From Thermoplasma acidophilum DSM 1728 (lineage in GTDB: Archaea; Thermoplasmatota; Thermoplasmata; Thermoplasmatales; Thermoplasmataceae), in assembly GCF_000195915.1 (NCBI RefSeq), contig NC_002578.1, forward strand, positions 1,483,644 through 1,547,643: DNA of 64,000 bases, read 5' to 3'. How positions within the stretch are numbered: position 1 is the first letter of the stretch; each line of letters begins with the position of its first letter. Of this stretch, positions 16,093-23,510 are shown piece by piece. Under the pieces are notes generated by a model. The model was not told where the DNA came from. It saw only the letters and a list, made by a program, of their open reading frames with translations, and did not search any database. Made by a program: the position numbers and the translations under genes.

Positions 16093-17124
16093 ATGGGAAC
16101 GATCATGAAATATGTCAGATACGGCAAAACTGCATCATTTGTATCGGTCCTGGCATTCGGAGCGATGACGCTGGGTGAGAAGAACAGGTGGAAGCTTGGA
16201 GGCGTCACGCAGGAACTATCGGATAAAATGGTAAAGGCGGCGTTTGATGCTGGCATAAACCTATACGATACTGCCGATGTCTACGATGAGGGGGATTCCG
16301 AAATAATGCTGGGAAAATCCCTGAAACCGTACAGAGATCAGGTCATGATAGCTACAAAGGTGAGGGGTAGAACCGGAAATGGAATCAATGAAAGCGGGCT
16401 TTCCCGGCATCACATGTCCATAGCGATCAGGAAGAGCCTTGAGAGACTGGACACGAAATGGATCGACATATACCAGTACCATGGCTGGGATCTGCACGGT
16501 GAATTCGATGAGTTTCTATCGACCATGGAACATTTCGTTGATTCCGGATACGTGATATACCCCGCAGTTTCCAATTTCACAGCGTGGCAGATGGCTACGC
16601 TCCAGGCCATGGCCGTTGAACGCGGCTATGCAAGATACGAGAGCGCACAGATGAATTACAGCCTGCTCAACAGGGATATAGAGCACGAGGTTCTCCCGCT
16701 CATGAAGTACTGGTCCATGACGCTTCTTTCCTGGAGCCCTCTGCACGGAGGAGTTCTAACGGGCAAATACAGGAGAGGAGAAAAGCCTGCTTCAGGAACG
16801 AGGATGGGTGACCGCGGATTCTTCTTCCCCTACTTCGACGAGGTCCATGGATGGGACATAGTTGACGAGGTCAGGAACATAGCACAGGAGCAGGGCTGCA
16901 CCATGTCACAGGCTGCGCTTGCCTGGATCGTGTCCAAGGGGCATGTTGCGATCATAGGCGCAAGGAATATGGAGCAGCTGCAGGAGAATCTGGAAAGCAT
17001 AAATGTTAACCTGAAAAAGGAACAGATTGAAAGGCTGGACAAAATTTCAGAGAACAGGGAGATATATCCAAACTGGATGGTCAAGAGGCAGAACGGAGAC
17101 CGCAACTTCGAAATACTTTCTTAA
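16093..17124 (+). CDS. Aldo-keto reductase
   Basis: A 343-residue (beta/alpha)8 NADPH-dependent oxidoreductase. The tetrad is present: Asp and Tyr in NLYDTADVYDEGDSE, Lys in MIATKVRG, His in IDIYQYHGWD. The C-terminal part (AIIGARNMEQLQENL) matches the cofactor phosphate-binding segment of this family, close to the Gcy/YghZ-like branch. The substrate cannot be told. The start is at 16093 or 16105; the latter begins at MKYVRYG, the usual family N-terminus. It ends 2 bases before the convergent SRPBCC gene. Confidence 0.92.
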   Translation: MGTIMKYVRYGKTASFVSVLAFGAMTLGEKNRWKLGGVTQELSDKMVKAAFDAGINLYDTADVYDEGDSEIMLGKSLKPYRDQVMIATKVRGRTGNGINESGLSRHHMSIAIRKSLERLDTKWIDIYQYHGWDLHGEFDEFLSTMEHFVDSGYVIYPAVSNFTAWQMATLQAMAVERGYARYESAQMNYSLLNRDIEHEVLPLMKYWSMTLLSWSPLHGGVLTGKYRRGEKPASGTRMGDRGFFFPYFDEVHGWDIVDEVRNIAQEQGCTMSQAALAWIVSKGHVAIIGARNMEQLQENLESINVNLKKEQIERLDKISENREIYPNWMVKRQNGDRNFEILS

Positions 17125-17126
17125 AT

Positions 17127-17537
17127 CTACTTTTTATCCTTTTCCACCGATTCCTTTATCCTATTTATTGCATGATCCGCACCGGATTCGAAGTGCGATG
17201 CTATTCTTCGCTCAAATGGGCGCAGATAGAATGAAAGCCTCACATTCCATTCCGTCTGCAGAACAGTTTTCCCTGAACTGACGAGCACCGCGTCAACCTT
17301 TGAACCACGAACAGGCCCCTTTAGATAGGATGTCAGCACCGTCATCCTTTCAGCATCTGGATGAAAGGACATGAGGCCCCATGCGGGGAAGGCGAATCTT
17401 ATTCTGTAGAAATCGCCGTCTTCAATAACCTGCCTGGTTCCCTTCCAGAACTCCGTTATTCTCCAGGGATCGGATATCACCCTAAATACCTCGGCTGGAT
17501 CTGCTTCGATCTCAACCCTCTTCCTGAACGTTATCAC
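17127..17537 (-). CDS. SRPBCC (START-like) small domain protein
   Basis: A 136-residue protein of the helix-grip fold. It opens with KRVEIEADPAEVFRVISDPWRITEFW, the hallmark of polyketide cyclase/CoxG-like SRPBCC domains that bind hydrophobic ligands, followed by alternating strands and a long C-terminal helix. No catalytic residue set can be named. It is convergent with the aldo-keto reductase gene with only 2 bases between stops, and divergent from a small conserved-looking gene at 17646. Confidence 0.78.
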   Translation of the reverse strand: MITFRKRVEIEADPAEVFRVISDPWRITEFWKGTRQVIEDGDFYRIRFAFPAWGLMSFHPDAERMTVLTSYLKGPVRGSKVDAVLVSSGKTVLQTEWNVRLSFYLRPFERRIASHFESGADHAINRIKESVEKDKK

Positions 17538-17645
17538 AGCAGATCATGCAATCGCCGGTAAAAAGCGATCGGTTTGAGCATGCGCACTGTAACGACTAGC
17601 TTTCGCAGTAGCATGTATTTTTAAGCCGCAGATCATGATGCATGC

Positions 17646-17921
17646 ATGAAGGAGTACGAGACCGAAACGAAGGGAGGCAAGATTGAGAAGAGGGTTTTCA
17701 TCGATTCAGGATCCTTCGTGATATACGGCTATGAAACGGACGGAAAGATGGACAAGAAGGTGAGGCTGGTTCTGAATGGCAGGAACGGCAAGAGATCTTA
17801 CTTCATAATACCGACCGGCAACAGGAGAAGCCTGGCCATAGATGCAGATTACGAAGATGATGTTTTCGTGCTCAAGGATGGCCAGGCTGTAAAGGTCAGG
17901 GATCTGTTCGGCGAACGTTGA
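17646..17921 (+). CDS. Small protein of unknown function
   Basis: A 91-residue charged protein with alternating strands and no Cys, no membrane segment and no recognised family. The gene is supported by a TTTTTAAGCC box about 25 bp upstream of the ATG (a leaderless arrangement), good codon pattern and an intact short frame. It is followed by the HMG-CoA synthase operon, which has its own promoter, so functional linkage is unproven. Confidence 0.65.
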   Translation: MKEYETETKGGKIEKRVFIDSGSFVIYGYETDGKMDKKVRLVLNGRNGKRSYFIIPTGNRRSLAIDADYEDDVFVLKDGQAVKVRDLFGER

Positions 17922-17935
17922 AGTTGAGTTCGCCA

Positions 17936-17948
17936 ATTTTTAAATACA
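17936..17948 (+). promoter_or_regulatory. TATA box of the HMG-CoA synthase operon
   Basis: TTTTTAAATACA centred 25 bp before the ATG at 17968; predicts a leaderless mRNA. Confidence 0.55.
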
Positions 17949-17967
17949 TCAAGCAATTCCATAATCT

Positions 17968-19023
17968 ATGTCAGGTATTGTAACCTACGGTTCATACATA
18001 CCCAGGTATCGCATAAAGCCGGATGAGATAGCCAGGGTATGGGGAGAGAACCCGGATCATATAAAGAATGGCATATACATACTCAGCAAATCCGTGCCAG
18101 CACCGGACGAGGATGTCGCCACGATATCCGTTGAGGCTGCTCGGAATGCACTGAAGAGAAAGAAGATAGATCCCAAGGAGATCGGAGCCATATACGTCGG
18201 TTCTGAATCACACCCTTATGCTGTAAAGCCAACGGCGACAATTGTTGGATCGGCCATAGGCGTTGACTTCTCACTGTTCGCTGCAGATTACGAATTTGCG
18301 TGCAAGGCAGGCACCGCTGGAATGCAGAACGTAAAGGCCATGGTTGACTCCGGCATGATAAAATACGGGCTTGCCATCGGTGCGGATACCTCACAGGGAG
18401 CTCCCGGCGATGCCCTCGAGTATTCTGCATCTGCCGGAGGTACAGCTTTCATCATAGGAAAGGATGATACCATAGCCGAGATAAATTCGACACTTTCCGT
18501 AGCGTCCGATACGCCAGACTTCTGGAGGAGAGAGGGCCAGCCCTATCCGAGCCATGGAGAGAGGTTCACGGGCGAGCCTGCATACTTCAGGCACGTCATC
18601 ACGGCGGCAAAGATGATGATGGAACGCATGGAAACGCAGCCCAAGGACTATGATTACGTTGTGTTCCACCAGCCAAATGGGAAGTTCCCGACCAGGGCCG
18701 CAAAGATGCTGGGCTTCGAGGAGAAGCAGTACAAGGACGGCCTTCTCACTCCGTACATAGGCAATACCTATTCAGGATCGATGATGACCGGCCTCTCCTC
18801 CATACTGGATGTGTCAAAGCCCGGTGACCACATACTGGCAGTTTCATTCGGATCCGGCGCAGGATCTGATGCATTCGACATAACTGTGACTGACAGGATC
18901 GAGGAGATGGACAGGAACAGGGCGCCGACCATAAAGAAGATGCTTGAGAATGTGAAGTGGGTTGATTACGCAATCTACGCGAAGTACAAGAAGAAGATAA
19001 TAGTGGGTGATGGCATTGAGTGA
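17968..19023 (+). CDS. hmgS: Hydroxymethylglutaryl-CoA synthase (archaeal type)
   Basis: A 351-residue condensing enzyme that joins acetyl-CoA and acetoacetyl-CoA to HMG-CoA for isoprenoid lipid synthesis by the mevalonate route. Active-site elements appear intact: Glu in [14 protein letters not shown] (about residue 80), the nucleophile Cys112 in YEFACKAGT, and His in [11 protein letters not shown]. Length matches the archaeal family (about 345-350). It opens a three-gene operon with a thiolase-fold protein and a DUF35 protein. In methanogens these three form a complex that channels acetoacetyl-CoA. The thiolase start overlaps this gene's end. Confidence 0.95.
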   Translation: MSGIVTYGSYIPRYRIKPDEIARVWGENPDHIKNGIYILSKSVPAPDEDVATISVEAARNALKRKKIDPKEIGAIYVGSESHPYAVKPTATIVGSAIGVDFSLFAADYEFACKAGTAGMQNVKAMVDSGMIKYGLAIGADTSQGAPGDALEYSASAGGTAFIIGKDDTIAEINSTLSVASDTPDFWRREGQPYPSHGERFTGEPAYFRHVITAAKMMMERMETQPKDYDYVVFHQPNGKFPTRAAKMLGFEEKQYKDGLLTPYIGNTYSGSMMTGLSSILDVSKPGDHILAVSFGSGAGSDAFDITVTDRIEEMDRNRAPTIKKMLENVKWVDYAIYAKYKKKIIVGDGIE

Positions 19024-20173
19024 TGTGTACATCATTGGGGCAGGAGAAACAAAATTCGGTGAGCTCTGGGATAAGTCGCTCAGGGATCTGGCCGTTGAGG
19101 CCGGACTTGAGGCGATTAAGGATGCAAACATCTATTCCAGGGATCTGCAGATGCTCTATGCCAGCAACAGCCTTGCAGGCACTATAAACGAGCAGAGCAA
19201 CATCGCTGCCCTTGCGGCGGATTTCTCCGGAATAGCGGAAACGCACGTGCCGGCAGTAAGGGTCGAGGCATCGACTGCGTCCGGAGGCGCGGCGGTGCGT
19301 GAGGCCTATCTGGCCATAAAGTCCGGCGAATACGACGTGGTCATGGTTGGCGGTGTGGAGAAGATGACCGACATATACGGATCTGAGATAATAGACGTGC
19401 AGTCCTCCATACTCGACAGGGAGTGGGAGAGCTTCAATGGCGCTACCCCGGCTGCGTTAGCGGCAATAACGGCACGCAGATACATGCACGACTTCAAGGT
19501 GCCCAGGGAGGATATTGCGATGATCGCTGTTAACGATCATGCCAACGCCTCCATGAACCCGGATGCCCAGTACAGAAACAAGATAACTGTGGAACAGGTT
19601 ATCAACAGCGATCCGGTTGCAGAGCCGCTGAACGTCTTCGACTGCTCTCCGATCTCTGATGGGGCCTCAGCAATCATTCTTGCATCTGATGAGTACAGAA
19701 AGAAGAACAGGCTGGACGGAATAAGGATAGTTAGCTCCGCCATGTCGGAGGATTACCTTGCACTGCACAGCAGGAAATCAATATACACGCTGGAATCTGC
19801 GCGGATCGCCTCGAAGCAGGCCCTCGAAAGGGCAGGGATCAAGAAGAATGACATATCCTTCCTTGAACTCAACGATTCATACAGCATATACGGGCTCCTT
19901 GAACTTGAGGATCTTGGCTTTGCGGAGAAGGGCAAGGGCAGGGAACTTCTCGGAGAAATAAAGATAAACGGGAGCCTGCCTGTCAACCCGTCTGGAGGCC
20001 TAAAGGCCAAGGGAAACCCGCTCGGTGCAACGGGAGTATCGCAATTCTATGAGGCATATCTGCAGTTAAAGGGAAAGGCCGGGCAGAGGCAGGTCAAGGG
20101 TGCCAGGTATGGAATGCTTCACAACATGGCAGGAACTGGGGCGACGTCCGTCGTCCATATAGTGGGTGAGTGA
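19016..20173 (+). CDS. Thiolase-fold protein lacking catalytic residues, partner of HMG-CoA synthase
   Basis: A 385-residue member of the archaeal acetyl-CoA acetyltransferase family by overall sequence ([19 protein letters not shown] at the N-terminus, [16 protein letters not shown], and the C-terminal [18 protein letters not shown]). Catalytic positions are changed: the nucleophile Cys of EAxCASG is Thr (ASTASGG, codon 19274-19276), the HDxF motif reads NDSY (19871), and GHP reads GNP (20015). It is therefore probably unable to make acetoacetyl-CoA and may be a structural or channelling subunit. The start is likely the TTG at 19016, which has GGGTGAT properly spaced; the ATG at 19010 has almost no spacing. 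The gene overlaps hmgS by 8 bases. Confidence 0.9.
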   Translation: MSDVYIIGAGETKFGELWDKSLRDLAVEAGLEAIKDANIYSRDLQMLYASNSLAGTINEQSNIAALAADFSGIAETHVPAVRVEASTASGGAAVREAYLAIKSGEYDVVMVGGVEKMTDIYGSEIIDVQSSILDREWESFNGATPAALAAITARRYMHDFKVPREDIAMIAVNDHANASMNPDAQYRNKITVEQVINSDPVAEPLNVFDCSPISDGASAIILASDEYRKKNRLDGIRIVSSAMSEDYLALHSRKSIYTLESARIASKQALERAGIKKNDISFLELNDSYSIYGLLELEDLGFAEKGKGRELLGEIKINGSLPVNPSGGLKAKGNPLGATGVSQFYEAYLQLKGKAGQRQVKGARYGMLHNMAGTGATSVVHIVGE

Positions 20174-20175
20174 TC

Positions 20176-20577
20176 ATGGGACAGCTATCAAGATTCTGGA
20201 GGGAAAGCGAGCACAGGTACAGGCTGATGGGAACCAGGTGCGAGAACTGCGGGCGCGTATACTTTCCGCCAAGGGAGGTATGCCCAACATGCCACAGGGA
20301 GTCCATAGGCAAGATGAAGGATCTGGAGCTCTCTGGAGAAGGCGTGATAGAGAGCTTCACCATAGTGCATGAGGCTCCGCCGAGGTTCTCCAGGCAGAAG
20401 CCATACGTTCTCGCCCTGATAAAGACTGAGGAGGGCCCGATGATCACGGGCCAGATCGTTGACTGCGATCCCTCAGAGGTTGAAATAGGAAAACGCGTCC
20501 ATGCCGTTTTCAGGCGCATGGGTGAGGACGGAGATACCGGAGTGATCGTCTACGGATACAAGTTCGCTCTGGATTAA
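20176..20577 (+). CDS. DUF35 zinc-ribbon/OB-fold protein of the HMGS-thiolase complex
   Basis: A 133-residue protein with an N-terminal helix, a rubredoxin-like zinc ribbon (Cys22, Cys25, Cys36, Cys39 in CENCGR and CPTC), and a C-terminal OB fold. In the structurally characterised methanogen complex the DUF35 protein joins thiolase to HMG-CoA synthase and forms a shared CoA-binding site. The start at 20176 is set by GGGTGA 6 bases upstream, in the end of the thiolase gene. It ends in a 4-base overlap with the convergent RNase HII gene. Confidence 0.93.
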
Positions 20578-21212
20578 AATAATTTTTTCTGATTTTTTTC
20601 TGAATGCAGCAAACGCTGAACCGTAGACCAGTGAATCCTCACAATTTCGGATGGATCCTGGTTCTCCTTTAGGTATTTTTTCAGGAAATCTATCGTCCTT
20701 GGATCGGATGGGTATCCGGATCCGAAGTCACCGAATCTATCGTGAAGCCTGTCTATCTCCGCATCCCTTATGACCTTCGATACTATGGAAGCGGCAGAAA
20801 CTGCAGGAAATATGGCATCTGCCTTATGTTTGCAGACAACCTGCCTGCCTGATCTCATCTGGATTATTTCCTGTGCCCGCTCCTCTATCACGTCGTAGCA
20901 ATCTATGTATACCAGGTCATCGGCGTAACGAAGCAGATCCACTATCTCGTCCTCCTCGATCTTGTTCAGAGATTCGGCAGCCATCATCCTATTGAGATCC
21001 TTTGGATGGAGTATCCTGTACCTAACAGAGCATCTTCCCATGATCTTTTCAAACAGTTCTGATCTTCTCTTCCTGGTCAGGGCCTTGGAGTCCTTTACCC
21101 TTATTTCCTTAAGAAATGAAAGATCACAACACACCAGCGATATAACCATTGGTCCTATAACTGGGCCACGACCGGCCTCATCTATTCCACACTGCCTTTC
21201 TGATTCTGTCAA
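20574..21212 (-). CDS. rnhB: Ribonuclease HII
   Basis: A 212-residue nuclease cleaving RNA in RNA-DNA hybrids, with the catalytic DEAGRG motif (Asp11, Glu12), the [12 protein letters not shown] segment, a YIDCYDV Asp, and the [14 protein letters not shown] segment with the last acidic residue. Length and motifs match archaeal RNase HII. It converges with the HMGS operon. Confidence 0.95.
20578..20600 (+). terminator. T-runs ending the HMGS operon inside the rnhB 3' end
   Basis: T6 and T7 runs directly after the DUF35 stop codon. They also encode the Lys-rich C-terminus of RNase HII on the other strand (KNQKKLF), so one sequence serves as terminator and coding DNA. Confidence 0.45.
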
Positions 21213-21266
21213 CAGAGGGCTATAGCATCGATAATTTTAAAGCCTTGTTGAAATTCCCTTAATCAG

Positions 21267-21338
21267 GGGCCGGTAGATCAGCGGTAGATCGCCTGCTTTG
21301 CAAGCAGGAGGCCTCGGGTTCAAACCCCGACCGGTCCA
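21267..21338 (+). tRNA. tRNA-Ala (TGC)
   Basis: Cloverleaf: acceptor GGGCCGG with CCGGTCC (one G-T pair), D arm GATCAGCGGTAGATC, anticodon stem CCTGC/GCAGG around TTTGCAA (anticodon TGC), T arm TCGGGTTCAAACCCCGA. Discriminator A; CCA not encoded; no intron. The decayed AT-rich region begins right after it. Confidence 0.96.
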
Positions 21339-21340
21339 CT

Positions 21341-21352
21341 AGTTTTTATTTT
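21341..21352 (+). terminator. T-run after tRNA-Ala
   Basis: A T5-A-T4 run starting 5 bases past the tRNA 3' end; typical for archaeal tRNA termination. Confidence 0.45.
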
Positions 21353-21359
21353 GAATTCT

Positions 21360-21420
21360 TATCACTGATAGATATCTGAAATATCTCCTAACAGTGATAG
21401 CCATCAGTGATATATTAATA
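21360..21420 (+). promoter_or_regulatory. Inverted repeat and TATA box before the nuclease-like gene
   Basis: TATCACTGAT at 21360-21369 and ATCAGTGATA at 21403-21412 form a perfect 10-bp inverted repeat; a third CAGTGATAG lies at 21392-21400. The last copy runs into TATATTAATAAA (21411-21422), a strong TATA-like box whose expected start point is near 21443. This looks like an operator overlapping a promoter. Confidence 0.5.
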
Positions 21421-21445
21421 AAACATCGTTAAATACGCATACATC

Positions 21446-22102
21446 TTGAATTAAAACCTAGAACCAATCTATCAGTTTATACTTGAGAAACTCAAGATCT
21501 CACCTGATGCAAAAATAACCCAATCTTATCCGATATCTGTAGGAGAAATAGAATTGCTTATAGATTTAGCCATTGACTCTAAAGGTACTTTGACGCTTGT
21601 AGAAATTAAGTCTAAAATTGAAGATGTCCTATACATAATATATGCCATTTCACACTTAATAAATAATCAAGCGGTGGGTACGAAAGAGTTAAAACTGGTT
21701 TGTGCTGGAAAAACGATAGAGTACAGCATTCATCAGCTTGCCAAAAAGCTTGGTGTAGAAACTTTGCTTATCCCTCCAAAATTGTATCAGTATTTGTCCG
21801 TATTGCTCGCTGAGTCTGGGGTAGATGCTTATTACCAACACGTAAAAACTAGCCAATTGAAGATTACTTCAGAAAAGGCTTGGAAAATTATCTGTTCCTC
21901 AATGGCTGACAAACCATCCAGTATACTTTCTATTTCCAGAAAAACCAATGTTTCATTTGGGTGGGCAAATTACGTAATCCATAGGTTAAAAAATGCCAGA
22001 ATAATCAGTATGGCTTGCGGTTTGAGATTAAAAGACCTGGACAGACCCTTCAACGTGGTCTCGTGGAAAGAGCTCTTAATGGTCTGCTCAGGGAGACCAT
22101 AG
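21446..22102 (+). pseudogene. Nuclease-like winged-helix protein gene with stop at codon 3
   Basis: From a TTG at 21446, exactly where the TATA box predicts transcription start, the frame reads Met-Asn-stop (TAA at 21452-21454) and then runs open for 216 codons to 22102. If the first internal start (TTG at 21554) is used, 182 residues are made, but the part upstream of it (IYQFILEKLKIS) looks like the genuine N-terminus. The segment with IELLIDLAI and then LVEIKSK has the Asp...Glu-x-Lys pattern of PD-(D/E)XK nucleases. The C-terminal 70 residues look like a winged helix. The DNA is clearly richer in A+T than its neighbours, suggesting transfer. No family was recognised. It may be a pseudogene, or may start by an unusual codon. 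Confidence 0.5.
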
Positions 22103-22103
22103 A

Positions 22104-22967
22104 GACGGATTTCAATACAGCAATCCAGTGTATTTATCCAGATGGGATGAATACAGGAAAATTCTATTCGACAGTATGGGAGAACAGGCTTACGAATTTA
22201 CCAAGCGGCAGGGTGAGGCGACAGAAATAGCCAGGGAATTTCAAAAGCAGAATTTGATGCGGTGGTTTCCTGTGGCGGCGACGGAACCCTGAACGAGGTA
22301 GTCAATGGCATAGTAAATACGGATCTGGCCATTGCAGTACTGCCCATGGGTACCGGTTCCGATTTCGGCAAGACGATCGGAATTAGAAACATTTCAGATT
22401 TTTTAAAAGCAATAAAGAGCGGAAGGACAAGAGAGGTCGATCTCGTCGCAGCCCAATTCGCCAACCAGAGCAGGAGGTACTTCATAAACATACTCGAAAT
22501 AGGATTCGGTGCAGAGGTTATGAATTATGTCAATTCGCACAAATACCTCGGAAGGGGATCTTTCAAGTTCGGCGCCTTCTATATGCTCTCGAAGATGCAC
22601 CCGTTTAACCTGAGGCTGATCATGGATGGAAAGGAATATGAATTTCCAACCATAGAGGCAATTTTCGCCAACGGAAGGTATTTTGGAGGGGGAATGTTAG
22701 CTTCTCCATATTCAGAAATAGACGACGGCCTGTTGGATGTGCATGTGTTGAAGCCGTTTTCCAGGATCAGATCAGCAATGAACTTTCGTACGATCTATGA
22801 TGGCAGTTACCTGAATAGGAGGATATGCGCATAGTTTTAGAACGGTGAGCGTCAGCGTAACCAGCAAAGGCCAGCTCGTAGAAATGGACGGGGAAGTTGT
22901 GGAGAAAACTCCAATTGATATATATGTTGATGGCCGAATTAAATTTATTGAAAGCCCGTCTGGATAG
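22104..22967 (+). pseudogene. Diacylglycerol/sphingosine kinase-family lipid kinase, broken
   Basis: Three pieces in three frames together make a nearly complete DAGK catalytic domain. Piece 1 (to about 22240) holds NPVYLSRWDEYRKIL and FTKRQGEATEIAREF; piece 2 (about 22240-22834) holds the nucleotide-binding GGDGTLNEV and PMGTGSDFG, then ANGRYFGGGM and PYSEIDDGLLDV; piece 3 (about 22830-22967) holds RTVSVSVTSKGQ and MDGEVVE. The family is about 290-310 residues. A start codon and the first few residues before NP are missing, and at least two frameshifts are needed to link the pieces. Activity is improbable. The gene's 5' end abuts the AT-rich nuclease-like gene, which suggests truncation at that junction. 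Sequencing error cannot be excluded. Confidence 0.75.
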
Positions 22968-23094
22968 GAAAGGATCGAAAATCTCGCTGAAAGGCACTTT
23001 CAAGAAGATCATCAAAGACGAAAATCGTATTTTCATTGACATTGCAGCGACCGAGAATCAAATAATTAAGATATCCAGCACCACTTTTGGCTAA
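22968..23094 (+). pseudogene. Orphan C-terminal gene fragment
   Basis: A frame ending at 23094 encodes about 40 residues (KGSKISLKGTFKKII, then NRIFIDIAATENQII) with a beta-rich look, resembling the C-terminal end of some larger domain. It has no start of its own after the lipid kinase remnant and is probably another relic. The parent family was not recognised. Confidence 0.3.
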
Positions 23095-23144
23095 GTGAAT
23101 GGAAGTGTTCATCAGAATAAATCGCAGGATAAAAAAAATATGTG

Positions 23145-23510
23145 TTATTGGGTCTTTTCAGGAAAGAATGATGATACGGCTGCCATGGGAAGCATAGCGA
23201 ACAGGTACGACATAGCGATGAGTATTATCAGTGGAAAGGCCGGCCCTCCTGGTATCCCAGCTACCGCGGAGAATAAGGAGGCCTGCTTGATTCCGTATGC
23301 CAGGTGAGGAGACATGGCAACAAGAACGCCTACTGGAGACAGTAGAGAATAGGCTGCTATTCTGCCGAGTTTCGAAACAAAGAGGCCGGCCACCGCTGAA
23401 GGTACGATGATCATGTACCAGTATCCGGCATATGCCAGTATAAGTGAGAAAAGGAATACTATCACCACCGAGATTATTGCACCGTATCCCTTGGATCTGG
23501 CGGCCATCAT
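23145..23510 (-). CDS. Small membrane protein, four predicted segments
   Basis: A 121-residue hydrophobic protein with about four membrane segments (about 10-30, 31-50, 60-80, 88-110), no known motif. Its start overlaps the stop of the penicillin-acylase-family gene by 4 bases, so it is its operon partner and may assist its membrane attachment or act on the same substrate. Function unknown. Confidence 0.7.
   Translation of the reverse strand: MMAARSKGYGAIISVVIVFLFSLILAYAGYWYMIIVPSAVAGLFVSKLGRIAAYSLLSPVGVLVAMSPHLAYGIKQASLFSAVAGIPGGPAFPLIILIAMSYLFAMLPMAAVSSFFPEKTQ

Noticed and set aside
16020-16256. Antisense frames against the aldo-keto reductase and NAD(P)HX repair genes
   Set aside because: They are shadows of strongly supported genes on the other strand.
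22015-22230. 71-codon frame spanning the nuclease-like gene end and the kinase remnant
   Set aside because: It mixes two unrelated genes in a wrong frame and ignores recognisable motifs in the other frames.
22897-22967. N-terminal part of a 65-codon frame overlapping the lipid kinase end
   Set aside because: Its first residues are a shifted reading of the kinase tail; only the part after 22967 may be a genuine relic.
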